A stretch of DNA of 14,149 nt, taken from assembly GCA_052387115.1 (NCBI GenBank), contig JBQTJM010000450.1, positions 1 through 14,149 on the forward strand. The letters are read 5' to 3'. Below, piece after piece: positions 1 to 7,492 of the stretch. How positions within the stretch are numbered: the first letter of the stretch is position 1; each line of letters opens with the position of its first letter. The notes beneath the pieces were generated by a model that saw only the letters and a list, made by a program, of their open reading frames with translations, was not told the origin of the DNA and searched no databases. Origin of the DNA: JACCXJ01 sp052387115 (GTDB lineage: Bacteria; Pseudomonadota; Gammaproteobacteria; JACCXJ01). A program made the translations under genes and the position numbers.

Positions 1-72
1 CGCAGAACGATGCGCCAGTTCGCGCGCCTCCGTTGGCGTGAGGTTGATGGGATAGGGGCTTTTTCTGGGCAT
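1..72 (-). CDS. IS630-family transposase, N-terminal end (partial, runs off left edge)
   Basis: Reading the minus strand from an ATG at 72-70 gives 24 codons that start MPRKSPYPINLTPTE and continue AREL. This resembles the opening of IS630-type transposases, where a short basic stretch and a 'Y-P-I-x-L-T' segment lead into the N-terminal helix-turn-helix that binds the element's ends. Only this opening is inside the window; the DDE catalytic core would lie to the left. No clear Shine-Dalgarno is visible. A TATAAT hexamer on the same strand at 137-132 could be its -10. Recognition rests on pattern memory of a short peptide, so a different HTH protein with a similar start is possible. Confidence 0.55.
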   Translation of the reverse strand, partial: MPRKSPYPINLTPTEARELAHRSA

Positions 73-131
73 GAAAGGGCGCGGCTCTCGCACCCCTTAC
101 CCTCTCACGAACCAAGCGTCTTTGCAACCTC

Positions 132-137
132 ATTATA
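132..137 (-). promoter_or_regulatory. Candidate -10 element (TATAAT) for the leftward transposase gene
   Basis: The plus strand reads ATTATA, so the minus strand carries a perfect TATAAT, about 60 bp upstream of the transposase ATG at 72. No good -35 hexamer sits 16-18 bp further upstream on that strand, so this is a weak call. On the plus strand the same AT-rich patch also has TTGCAA (122-127) with TATTTA (146-151), which could serve the rightward mfd gene. Confidence 0.25.
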
Positions 138-266
138 CGTGCTAGTATTTATGAAATATGGTACTTGGCGAGTGCCGGGGCTGTAGCCCGCCCGACAACC
201 CCTTGCCTGGACCCGCCGCTTGCTTTTGATCTCCCGCGGGGCCTTCGCCGCGCGTCGTCCCTGCCT

Positions 267-1484
267 ATGACGGAATCCGACAACCCTCCTTCGAAAGCTC
301 GGCCATCGGAAACAGAGCCTTTGGACATCGAGCGTCTGGAGAGCCCCTTCGAGCCCCCGCTGCCCAACCGGCCGGGGGATCGCCGGCGCTGGGCGCGCCT
401 CTACGGCTCCGGGAAGGGGCTCGCCATCGCTGCGGCCGCGCGCCGCCATCGGGGGCCTTGCCTCGTCATCGTACCGAACGCCGCGGAGGCCGGCCGCATC
501 GCCGATGAGGTGCAGTTCTTCGGGGGTGACGGCTTGGAGCCACTCGCCTTCCCGGACTGGGAGACGCTGCCCTACGACCGCTTTTCGCCGTACCAGGACA
601 TCGTCTCCGGGCGCCTCGCGACGCTCTACCGGCTGCCGGGTATGGAGGGCGGCATCGTGATCGCCTCGGTGACGACCCTCATGCAACGGCTGCCGCCCCG
701 ATCCTTCCTCGAAGGGAACACGCTCCTGCTCCGCATAGGTGAGCGGGTGGATCGCGACGCGCTTTGCGAGCGCCTGATCCGCGGCGGTCACCGCGCCGTG
801 TCCCAGGTGATCGAGCATGGGGACTATGCCCTGCGCGGCTCTATCATGGATGTGTTCCCCATGGGCAGCACCTCGCCGTACCGCATCGACTGGCTGGACG
901 ACGAGATCGACAGCCTCCGCACCTTCGACCCCGAGAGCCAGCGCTCGACCGGCACCGTCTCCGAGATCCGGGTGCTCCCGGCGCGCGAGTTTCCCCTGAC
1001 GCCGGCGGCGATCGAACGCTTCCGCGGCAACTGGCGCGCGCGCTTCGAGGGCTCACCCCAGGACTCGCCGTTGTACCGGGACGTGAGCCAAGGCCTGGCC
1101 CCCCCCCGGGATCGAATATTACCTGGCGCTGTTCTTCGAGGAGACGGCGACGTTGTTCGATTATCTGCCCGCCGACACATTGATCGTCGTGGATACCGGG
1201 GTCGAGGAGGCGGCCGAGCGCTTCCACGGCGAGGTCCGCGAGCGCCACGAGTCCCTGCGCCACGACCGCGAGCGCCCGCTGTGCACACCGGCCGAGGGGT
1301 TCCTCTTGCCGAACGAGGTCTTCGCCGCCGTCAAGGCCCATCCCTCGATCCTGGTCCAGGGCCCGCTCGCGGAGCGCACCGACGGCGTTTCGGTGCTCGC
1401 CACCCTGCCGCCTCCCGCGCTGCCCATCGGGGCGCATGCGGCGGACCCGCTCGGGCTCGTCAAACGTTTTCTCGCGACCTATGA
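267..1484 (+). CDS. mfd: Mfd, N-terminal portion (frame broken at a C9 run near 1107)
   Basis: This encodes the N-terminal part of the transcription-repair coupling factor, which displaces stalled RNA polymerase and recruits UvrA. Codons 1-280 (267-1106) give the UvrB-like module typical of Mfd: a PPLPNRPGDRRRW opening, then LVIVPNAAEA and LPYDRFSPYQD, and later YALRGSIMDVFP. After the C run at 1099-1107 the frame stops resembling Mfd and becomes Arg/Pro-rich nonsense until a stop at 1484. In the +1 frame the expected Mfd sequence resumes at once with GIEYYLALFFEE. I chose the ATG at 267 (MTESDNP) because Mfd proteins usually begin shortly before the PPLP...GDRRRW segment. A TTG at 165 would add 34 unconserved residues. 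No strong ribosome binding site precedes either start. The matching C-terminal part is the next entry. Confidence 0.85.
   Translation: MTESDNPPSKARPSETEPLDIERLESPFEPPLPNRPGDRRRWARLYGSGKGLAIAAAARRHRGPCLVIVPNAAEAGRIADEVQFFGGDGLEPLAFPDWETLPYDRFSPYQDIVSGRLATLYRLPGMEGGIVIASVTTLMQRLPPRSFLEGNTLLLRIGERVDRDALCERLIRGGHRAVSQVIEHGDYALRGSIMDVFPMGSTSPYRIDWLDDEIDSLRTFDPESQRSTGTVSEIRVLPAREFPLTPAAIERFRGNWRARFEGSPQDSPLYRDVSQGLAPPRDRILPGAVLRGDGDVVRLSARRHIDRRGYRGRGGGRALPRRGPRAPRVPAPRPRAPAVHTGRGVPLAERGLRRRQGPSLDPGPGPARGAHRRRFGARHPAASRAAHRGACGGPARARQTFSRDL
1099..1107 (+). other. mfd: Frameshift site in mfd: run of nine C
   Basis: Eight C here would keep one continuous Mfd frame (GLA-P-P-GIEYY); nine are present. 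Removing one gives an unbroken protein of 280 + 900 = 1180 residues, close to the usual Mfd length of about 1150. The extra base is either a homopolymer sequencing or assembly error or a real slippage or phase-variation mutation. The sequence alone cannot decide. Confidence 0.85.
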
Positions 1485-3810
1485 AGGACGGGTGCTGTTC
1501 GTGGCCGAATCCAAGGGCCGGCGCGAGACCCTCTCGGAGCTGTTCCGGCAGCATGCGATCGGCGTTGCGCCGGTCGCCGATTTTCCCGGCTTCCTGGCAA
1601 GCGAAACGCGTATCGGGCTCACCGTGGCGCCGTTGCAGCGCGGCGTCCGCATCGAGGACCGGCGCATCGCCATCGTCTGCGAGTCCGAGCTTTTCCCCGA
1701 GCACGCCCCCCAGGCGCGCCGCCGGAGCCGCGCCGCGCGCGATCCCGAGGGGCTCATCCGCGATCTCAGTGAGCTGTCCCAGGGCGCGCCGGTGGTCCAC
1801 GAGCACCATGGGGTCGGTCGTTATCTCGGGTTGTTTTTGCTCGATGCCGGCGGCATCCAGGGCGAATACCTGGGCATCGAATACGCCGACGGTGATAAGC
1901 TCTACGTGCCCGTCCTCGCGCTCTATCTGGTCACCCGCTACACCGGCGCCGAGGGCGAGCACGCGCCGCTCCACAAGCTCGGAAGCCACCAGTGGCAAAA
2001 GGCTCGGGCGCGCGCGGCACAACGCATCAGAGACGTGGCGGCCGAGCTCCTCGAGGTCTATGCGAAGCGCAGCGCGCGCACCGGGCATGCCTACCAGGTC
2101 GATGAGGACGCCTACCAGAGCTTTGCCCAGGGCTTTCCCTTCGAGGAAACGCCCGATCAAGCCGCGGCCATCACCGCGGTGCTCGGCGATCTCAGGGCCG
2201 AGCAGCCGACGGATCGACTGGTATGCGGGGACGTGGGTTTCGGCAAGACCGAGGTCGCGATGCGCGCCGCCTTCGTCGCGGCGATGGACGGGAAACAGGT
2301 CGCGATCCTGGCGCCGACCACCCTATTGGCCCAGCAGCACTTCGGGAACTTCAAGGACCGCTTCGCCGACTGGCCGGTACGCATCGAGTTGCTGTCGCGG
2401 TTTCAAAACAAACGCGAGCAGGACCAGATCACTACGGGCCTCAAGGCAGGCGCCGTCGATATCGTCATCGGGACCCACAAGCTCTTGCAGGAGGGCGTGG
2501 CCTTCAAGCGCCTGGGGCTCCTCGTCATCGACGAGGAGCATCGATTCGGCGTGCGCCAGAAGGAACGGCTCAAGGCTTTGCGCTCCGAGGTGGACATCCT
2601 GACGCTCACCGCCACGCCCATCCCGAGGACCCTCAACCTCGCGCTCTCCGCGGCGCGCGAGCTCAGCATCATCGCGACCCCGCCGGCGCGCAGGGTCGCC
2701 GTCAAGACCTTCGTCAACGAGTGGGACGAGCACCTCCTGCGCGAGGCCATGGTGCGGGAGATCGCGCGCGGCGGCCAGGTGTATTTCCTCCATAACGAGG
2801 TCGAGACCATCGAAAACATCGCGAAGAAAATCGAGACCTTGCTCCCCGAGGGCCGCGTCAGGATCGCGCACGGACAGATGCGGGAGCGCGAGCTGGAGCA
2901 CGTGATGCTCGATTTCTACCACCAGCGCTTCAACTGCCTGGTGTGCACCACCATCATCGAGAGCGGTATCGACGTCCCGAACGCCAACACCATCATCATG
3001 AACCGCGCCGACAAGCTGGGCCTGGCCCAGCTCTATCAGCTCCGCGGCCGGGTCGGGCGTTCCCACCACCGCGCCTATGCCTACCTCGTGATCCCGCCGC
3101 GCCAGGCGCTCGGCGCCGATGCCGTGAAACGGATCGAGGCCATCGCCTCCATCGAAGAGCTGGGCGTCGGTTTCACCCTCGCGACCCATGACCTCGAGAT
3201 CCGCGGCGCCGGCGAGATCCTGGGCGAGGAGCAGAGCGGGCATATCCAGGAGATCGGCTTCGGCCTCTATTCCGAGCTGTTGCAGCGCGCGGTCGCCGAC
3301 TTGAAGAGCGGGCGCGAGCCGGTGCTCGACCGCCCCCTCGATCACGGCACCGAGATCGAGGTGCACACCGCTTGCCTCATTCCCGAGGATTATCTCCCGG
3401 ACGTGCACACGCGCCTCATCCTTTATAAGCGCATCGCGAGCGCGGCGGACGATGCGGCCCTGACGCTGCTCGCCGAAGAGATGGCGGATCGCTTTGGGCC
3501 CCTGCCCGCGCCTGCCAAGGACCTCGTGCGCGTGACCCGGCTCAAGCTCCGCGCCGCGCCGCTCGGGGTCAAGCGCGTCGACCTCGGCCCCAAGGGCGGC
3601 CGCATCGTTTTTCATCCCGAGGCCAAGGTCGATCCGGTCTCGGTGGTGCACCTGGTCCAGAGCCAACCCGCGCGCTATCGATTCGAGGGCAACGAGCGCC
3701 TCCGCATCACGGCCGATCTGCCCGACGGCGAGCAACGCATCGAGGCACTGCATGCGCTCTTCGATCGGCTCGCGGGGCGCGATAACGATGCGGGCCGAAT
3801 CACACGGTGA
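1108..3810 (+). CDS. mfd: Mfd, RNA polymerase-binding, translocase and C-terminal portion
   Basis: This is the larger part of the transcription-repair coupling factor; Mfd-like coding resumes at 1108, and a TTG at 1153 is the first in-frame start if translated alone. In the rejoined 1180-residue protein the CarD-like RNA polymerase interaction domain is visible near residue 509 (VVHEHHGVGRY). The RecG-like motor follows: Walker A GDVGFGKT at 654-661, Walker B DEEH at 755-758, motif III LTATPIPRT, and motif VI QLRGRVGRS from about residue 925. A C-terminal D7-type domain ends in DRLAGRDNDAGRITR. All key ATPase motifs are intact. The stop TGA (3808-3810) overlaps the GTG of the following DUF3604 fragment. 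The last residues (GRITR) differ from those of the two extra copies of this tail further downstream (GRMTRAG and GRMTGPG). This suggests that the extreme 3' end of mfd was altered by recombination. Confidence 0.95.
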   Translation, partial: GIEYYLALFFEETATLFDYLPADTLIVVDTGVEEAAERFHGEVRERHESLRHDRERPLCTPAEGFLLPNEVFAAVKAHPSILVQGPLAERTDGVSVLATLPPPALPIGAHAADPLGLVKRFLATYEGRVLFVAESKGRRETLSELFRQHAIGVAPVADFPGFLASETRIGLTVAPLQRGVRIEDRRIAIVCESELFPEHAPQARRRSRAARDPEGLIRDLSELSQGAPVVHEHHGVGRYLGLFLLDAGGIQGEYLGIEYADGDKLYVPVLALYLVTRYTGAEGEHAPLHKLGSHQWQKARARAAQRIRDVAAELLEVYAKRSARTGHAYQVDEDAYQSFAQGFPFEETPDQAAAITAVLGDLRAEQPTDRLVCGDVGFGKTEVAMRAAFVAAMDGKQVAILAPTTLLAQQHFGNFKDRFADWPVRIELLSRFQNKREQDQITTGLKAGAVDIVIGTHKLLQEGVAFKRLGLLVIDEEHRFGVRQKERLKALRSEVDILTLTATPIPRTLNLALSAARELSIIATPPARRVAVKTFVNEWDEHLLREAMVREIARGGQVYFLHNEVETIENIAKKIETLLPEGRVRIAHGQMRERELEHVMLDFYHQRFNCLVCTTIIESGIDVPNANTIIMNRADKLGLAQLYQLRGRVGRSHHRAYAYLVIPPRQALGADAVKRIEAIASIEELGVGFTLATHDLEIRGAGEILGEEQSGHIQEIGFGLYSELLQRAVADLKSGREPVLDRPLDHGTEIEVHTACLIPEDYLPDVHTRLILYKRIASAADDAALTLLAEEMADRFGPLPAPAKDLVRVTRLKLRAAPLGVKRVDLGPKGGRIVFHPEAKVDPVSVVHLVQSQPARYRFEGNERLRITADLPDGEQRIEALHALFDRLAGRDNDAGRITR
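3709..3810 (+). repeat. mfd 3'-end repeat, copy 1 (in mfd)
   Basis: This is the last part of mfd, encoding TADLPDGEQRIEALHALFD and the end of the protein. It matches 4517-4604 at about 90% by hand count (9 differences in the first 92 bases) and the shorter 9523-9602. Similarity to the other copies stops after 'GGCCGAAT' (about 3800). From there copy 1 runs straight into the DUF3604 fragment instead of the shared downstream sequence. Confidence 0.9.
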
Positions 3811-4421
3811 CGAAGGGCTACGCCAGGGGCGTGCCGATGGGGGGAACGCTCACCGGCCGGCGGCGCCCGCCGCATTTCGCTGTCAACGCGCTGATGGATC
3901 CGGGGTGGCCGCTCCATCCGGGCACCAAGCTGCAGCGGATCCAGATCATCAAGGGCTGGGTGGACAAGCACACCGGGGAGACCAACGAGAAGGTCTGGGA
4001 TGTTGCCGGGCGCCGCGACCTCGGTCAGGACATCGATCTCGCGACCTGCGCGCCGAGCCAGCAGGGCTTCGAGCAGCTCTGTGCCGACTGGACGGATCCC
4101 GAGTTCGACCCCGACGAGCACGCCTTCTACTACGCTCGCGTGCTCGAGAACCCGAGCTGCCGCTGGAATCAGTACTACTGCATCGCGCGGGGCGTCGACT
4201 GCAGTCGGGCGATGGGCAGGTGCGCATCGACGAACCCGGCGTTCGTGGGCAAGGGCTGCGCCTCCAACGACGACTGCGGCGGCGGCGTCTGCGAGCCGCC
4301 GCTCGGCTACACGCAGTACGAGTACCAGCAATGCTGCTCCGGCCAGGTCCCGCAGACGGTGCAACAGCGCGCCTGGACGTCGCCGATCTGGCACACCCCC
4401 AGCCGGCGGCGTCGGTTGTGA
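3807..4421 (+). pseudogene. Truncated DUF3604 gene, 3' remnant (about the last 200 codons)
   Basis: The 204-residue frame matches the C-terminal part of the complete DUF3604 protein encoded at 5153-7468. Shared landmarks are GYA-K/R-GVPMGGTL, DPGWP, QRIQI-V/I-KG, FYYARVLENPSCRWNQ, YEYQQCC and TVQQRAWTSPIW. It lacks the signal peptide and the HxH metal-site half, so it cannot be a working enzyme of that family. Similarity begins within a few bases of the mfd stop. The GTG at 3807 overlaps that stop (GTGA), so ribosomes finishing mfd could in principle re-initiate and make the fragment. It carries an extra Cys-rich insert (4257-4292, C-x5-C-x4-C) absent from this part of the complete protein. 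The two copies are clearly diverged, so this is an old paralogue or a separate arrival, not a fresh duplication. Confidence 0.8.
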
Positions 4422-4516
4422 CCCGCTTCCCCCGCAGCCCGACGCTGCACTTTGCGCTTCTCGGCGGCCCACGACGATGGGCGCCCGCTCGACCATCGGC
4501 GGGCCGTCGGACGGCG

Positions 4517-4732
4517 ACGGCCGATCTGCCCGAGGGCGAGCAGCGCATCGAGGCCCTGCATACACTCTTCGATCGGCTCGCGGGGCGGGCTACCGATGCC
4601 GGCCGAATGACGCGCGCTGGATAAGGCGAGGGCTCAGCCGCCGCACCCCAGCAGGACAGCCCATCGTACAGCGTCACGGGCAGGCACCGGGCGCTTTCCT
4701 TGCCCGGTCGCCACGTTTCGTTGCTCCACTCA
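4517..4732 (+). repeat. mfd 3'-end repeat, copy 2, with shared downstream sequence
   Basis: Bases 4517-4624 still encode an Mfd tail in frame (TADLPEGEQRIEALHTLFD through GRMTRAG, stop TAA 4622-4624) without any mfd body in front. From 4545 to about 4732 it aligns with 9523-9712, including about 110 bp beyond the stop. It therefore carries the original mfd downstream flank as well as the coding tail. It bounds the intact three-gene unit on its left. Confidence 0.88.
4678..4705 (+). terminator. Hairpin in copy 2, candidate old mfd terminator
   Basis: GGGCAGG (4678-4684) can pair with CCTTGCCC (4698-4705), with one bulged base, about 55 bp after the copy-2 mfd stop. The same hairpin is kept in copy 3 (9660-9687) despite base changes. 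No good U-run follows, so its role as a terminator is uncertain. Confidence 0.3.
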
Positions 4733-5038
4733 AGAAACCGGTAAACGTGGCGTCAACGACGAGACTCTTGCCTATTGCCTGGAAGCAGCGATGGCGACCC
4801 AGAAAAGGACCCTTCTTTTCTTCGTGCTTGCTCGGCTGTTTTGGTCTCGACCGCTTTCCGCTCGGCCGGCCCCCCGCCGCACGCCGATTTCGCCGACGCC
4901 TTGTGGATCACTCCTGTGGGCTCAAGGTGGCGCTCTAACGCTCGTCAACCCGCAGTCCCTGCATTCGACAGTTTCTCCCTTGGCGCGGCTGCTCCCATGT
5001 CCATGCCGTCCCCGATCCTCAGCCAACGACTCGCATGC
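4733..5038. other. Intergenic stretch without a supportable gene
   Basis: Between the copy-2 repeat and the promoter at 5039 I see open frames but none with family resemblance. The open frame that continues upstream from the DUF3604 gene (from 4775) lacks similarity to DUF3604 and would bury the signal peptide, so I treat it as non-coding. Confidence 0.5.
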
Positions 5039-5067
5039 TTGACAGCTCACGAGCCCAGCAGTACCAT
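5039..5067 (+). promoter_or_regulatory. Sigma70-like promoter for the DUF3604-PPIase-HupE operon
   Basis: A perfect TTGACA (5039-5044) is followed after exactly 17 bp by TACCAT (5062-5067, four of six matches to TATAAT). It would start transcription near 5074 and leave a leader of about 80 nt before the GTG at 5153. In that leader ACGGGC (5083-5088) and GCCCGT (5114-5119) are inverted repeats that could form a stem. Confidence 0.55.
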
Positions 5068-5152
5068 GGTTTTTGCTGAAAACGGGCGTTTGTGCTTCCT
5101 ATACCCGGAGGCTGCCCGTAAAAACAAGGCAAGAACAATGAGGAGGCGCCCC

Positions 5153-7468
5153 GTGAACCCTGTACGTACATTATTCCTGCTGGCCTTGTTCCCAAGTTTG
5201 GCTGTCGCAAATTGCCCAGACTATCAGCGGAGCCGGCAACCGTTCTTCGGCGAGCTCCATCTGCACACCCAATACTCGGCCGATGCAGCGACCCTCGATA
5301 CACGCAATACGCCCACGGACGCCTATCGTTTCGCGAAGGGCGAGAAGCTAGGGCTGCCGCCCTTTGTCGATATGCGTAATACGATACCGCCATCCGATGA
5401 CTCTCAACCCCCGATAGATGGGGTCGCCCAGCACCCCTATTGTCTGCCACCAAATCGCTGCCAGTTCACTGCGACCCGCACCATCCAATTTCCCGAAGAG
5501 CGCACGCTCGACTTCGCGGCGATCACCGATCACTCCGAGTTTCTGGGCGAGACAAACATCTGCTTCTTCGAAGGCGGGAACAAATGCTCGAACGATTCGG
5601 AATGCACGGATCCGGGACAGGTCTGCTCGAGCTTGGCTCAACCGCCAAGGTGTGTCCCAAAGGGTTACGATAGCCCGTCTTGTATCGTCCTACGGCAAGA
5701 GGTTTCCAGGATCCGAGCTGGAACAGGGGAAGAGCTTCTCGCTCCCAATGTCATGCTTGAGTTTCCGAGGCGTCTTCCGTTCTGCGACGACCCCGGGGCA
5801 GAGGGAGAAAAGACTTGTGTATTCCAGGCCCAGAACGTCTGGCAACAGATCCAAGCCGCGGCGGCCGGGGCCAACGAGCCCTGCAATTTTACTTCCTTCA
5901 TTGCGTATGAATACACCGGCCAACCGGGGATGGGTGTGTGTACGGGGGCAGGCACATCCCCCCCGGATGGCAATCCCTGCTTCGATACGGCCGATTGTGC
6001 TGCGGGACAGAGCTGTAGTGCCAATCCCGGTGGTGCCAATAATCTCCATCGCAATATCATCTTCCGCACCGACAACGTGCCAAAGGTCCCCATCAGCTAC
6101 GTGGACGTGCCCACGGGCTGTGGCGCGGGTGCGAGCCAAGGCACCGATTGTAAAGGCTATCAAGGCCCGAACGATAATTTCCCGCCCGGGACCTTTTCAA
6201 CTGCGAACGGCATCGGGCTCGGCTCACCGAGCGTGATGCTAGAGGCGCTGAACGATCAGTGTAATGGGGATAACAACTGTGAGTTCCTCTCCATCCCCCA
6301 CAACTCTAACATCAGTGGTGGCGCGATGTTCTTGACGCCTCAAAGCCCTAAGGATGCTAATACCCGCGGTGAATTTGAGCGGCTGGTGGAGATCTTTCAA
6401 ATCAAAGGCGATTCCGAGTGTCGATTTTCGGCGCAACACCCAGGGGCCTGGGGCACCTTTGACGAGCTCTGCGACTTCGAGAATGAGAGCCATGCCAAGC
6501 TCGGTGGGCCGTTTATCCCGGATCCGGACGCCACGACCGTGCTGCCCAATAGCTATGTTCGAAACGCGTTGAAGGATGGCCTTCAATACCAGCAAGCGAA
6601 TGGAGGCATCAATCCCTTCCAGCTTGGGTTCGTGGGCGCGACCGATAACCACAGTGGCACCCCCAGCGCAACCGACGCGGTGCAATACGCAAAGACCGGT
6701 GCACACGGCGACTTGAGCTTTGCCGAGTCGGGTGCGGCCCTCAACGACACATTTCTCCTCGGCCTCGAATCGAACGGCGGCGGCCTGACCGTGGCCTGGG
6801 CCGAAGAGAACACGCGCGATTCGATCTTTGCTGCGCTGAAACGGCGTGAAACCTTTGCCACGAGCAGCACCCGCCCCATCGTGCGCTTCTTCGGAGGGTT
6901 CGAGCTCCCGGACAACCTGTGCAGGCGGGGTAACTTTGCGGAGCAGGGATACGCCAAGGGGGTTCCCATGGGTGGGACGCTCTCGAGTTCGAGCAACAGC
7001 ACGGCACCGCGCTTTGCAGTCGCTGCCATGATGGATCCGGGTTGGCCCGGCCACGAGGGGACGCCACTGCAGCGTATTCAGATCGTTAAAGGCTTGGTGG
7101 ATAAACAGGGCAATACCCAAGAGGCGGTATACGATGTGGCCGGAGGTCCTGATAATGCCTCGGTGAATCTGAAGTCCTGCAAACCGAAAGGCCCCGGACA
7201 CGCCGATCTCTGCGCCGTATGGAAGGATCCAGACTTCGATAAGGCGCAACCGGCTTTCTACTATGCCCGGGTTCTCGAAAACCCGAGCTGTCGGTGGAAC
7301 CAATTCTACTGCAATGCTCGTGGCATCAATTGTGACAAGCCCCCCGACACCACTAGCGATCAGGCCCGCTACACCGAGTGGGAATACCAGCAGTGCTGTG
7401 GCGATGCAGTCCCCAAGACCGTCCAGCAGCGCGCTTGGACCTCGCCTATTTGGTACAACCCGTCCTGA
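5153..7468 (+). CDS. Secreted DUF3604 (PHP-like, putative metal-dependent) protein
   Basis: A 771-residue exported protein of the DUF3604 family. Such proteins resemble the PHP phosphoesterase fold, but the substrate is unknown to me. I chose the GTG at 5153 because AGGAGG (5141-5146) lies 6 nt upstream and because it yields a compact signal peptide (MNPVRTLFLLALFPSLAVA, cleavage after AVA). An ATG at 5138 is an in-frame alternative. Family hallmarks are F-F-G-E-L-H-L-H-T near residues 31-39 (the HxH metal-site pattern), AAITDHSEFLGE, SIPHNSNISGG, GATDNHSGTP, and the C-terminal AWTSPIWYNPS. Two Cys-rich inserts (5585-5626 and 5978-6016) have the C-x5-C-x5/6-C pattern and, with many other cysteines, fit a disulfide-rich periplasmic or secreted protein. 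It is the first gene of an apparent operon with a PPIase and a HupE-like protein. A diverged 3' remnant of a related gene lies at 3807-4421. Confidence 0.88.
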   Translation: MNPVRTLFLLALFPSLAVANCPDYQRSRQPFFGELHLHTQYSADAATLDTRNTPTDAYRFAKGEKLGLPPFVDMRNTIPPSDDSQPPIDGVAQHPYCLPPNRCQFTATRTIQFPEERTLDFAAITDHSEFLGETNICFFEGGNKCSNDSECTDPGQVCSSLAQPPRCVPKGYDSPSCIVLRQEVSRIRAGTGEELLAPNVMLEFPRRLPFCDDPGAEGEKTCVFQAQNVWQQIQAAAAGANEPCNFTSFIAYEYTGQPGMGVCTGAGTSPPDGNPCFDTADCAAGQSCSANPGGANNLHRNIIFRTDNVPKVPISYVDVPTGCGAGASQGTDCKGYQGPNDNFPPGTFSTANGIGLGSPSVMLEALNDQCNGDNNCEFLSIPHNSNISGGAMFLTPQSPKDANTRGEFERLVEIFQIKGDSECRFSAQHPGAWGTFDELCDFENESHAKLGGPFIPDPDATTVLPNSYVRNALKDGLQYQQANGGINPFQLGFVGATDNHSGTPSATDAVQYAKTGAHGDLSFAESGAALNDTFLLGLESNGGGLTVAWAEENTRDSIFAALKRRETFATSSTRPIVRFFGGFELPDNLCRRGNFAEQGYAKGVPMGGTLSSSSNSTAPRFAVAAMMDPGWPGHEGTPLQRIQIVKGLVDKQGNTQEAVYDVAGGPDNASVNLKSCKPKGPGHADLCAVWKDPDFDKAQPAFYYARVLENPSCRWNQFYCNARGINCDKPPDTTSDQARYTEWEYQQCCGDAVPKTVQQRAWTSPIWYNPS

Positions 7469-7492
7469 GCACCTAAACGCGAGGGGATGAGG

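Noticed and set aside
2323..3753. Long minus-strand open frame (476 codons) opposite mfd
   Set aside because: It mirrors the GC-rich mfd codons, has no family resemblance and lies fully antisense to a clearly recognised gene.
4775..5152. N-terminal extension of the DUF3604 frame
   Set aside because: It has no DUF3604 similarity, would hide the signal peptide, and starts upstream of the promoter at 5039. The AGGAGG-GTG at 5153 is a far better start.
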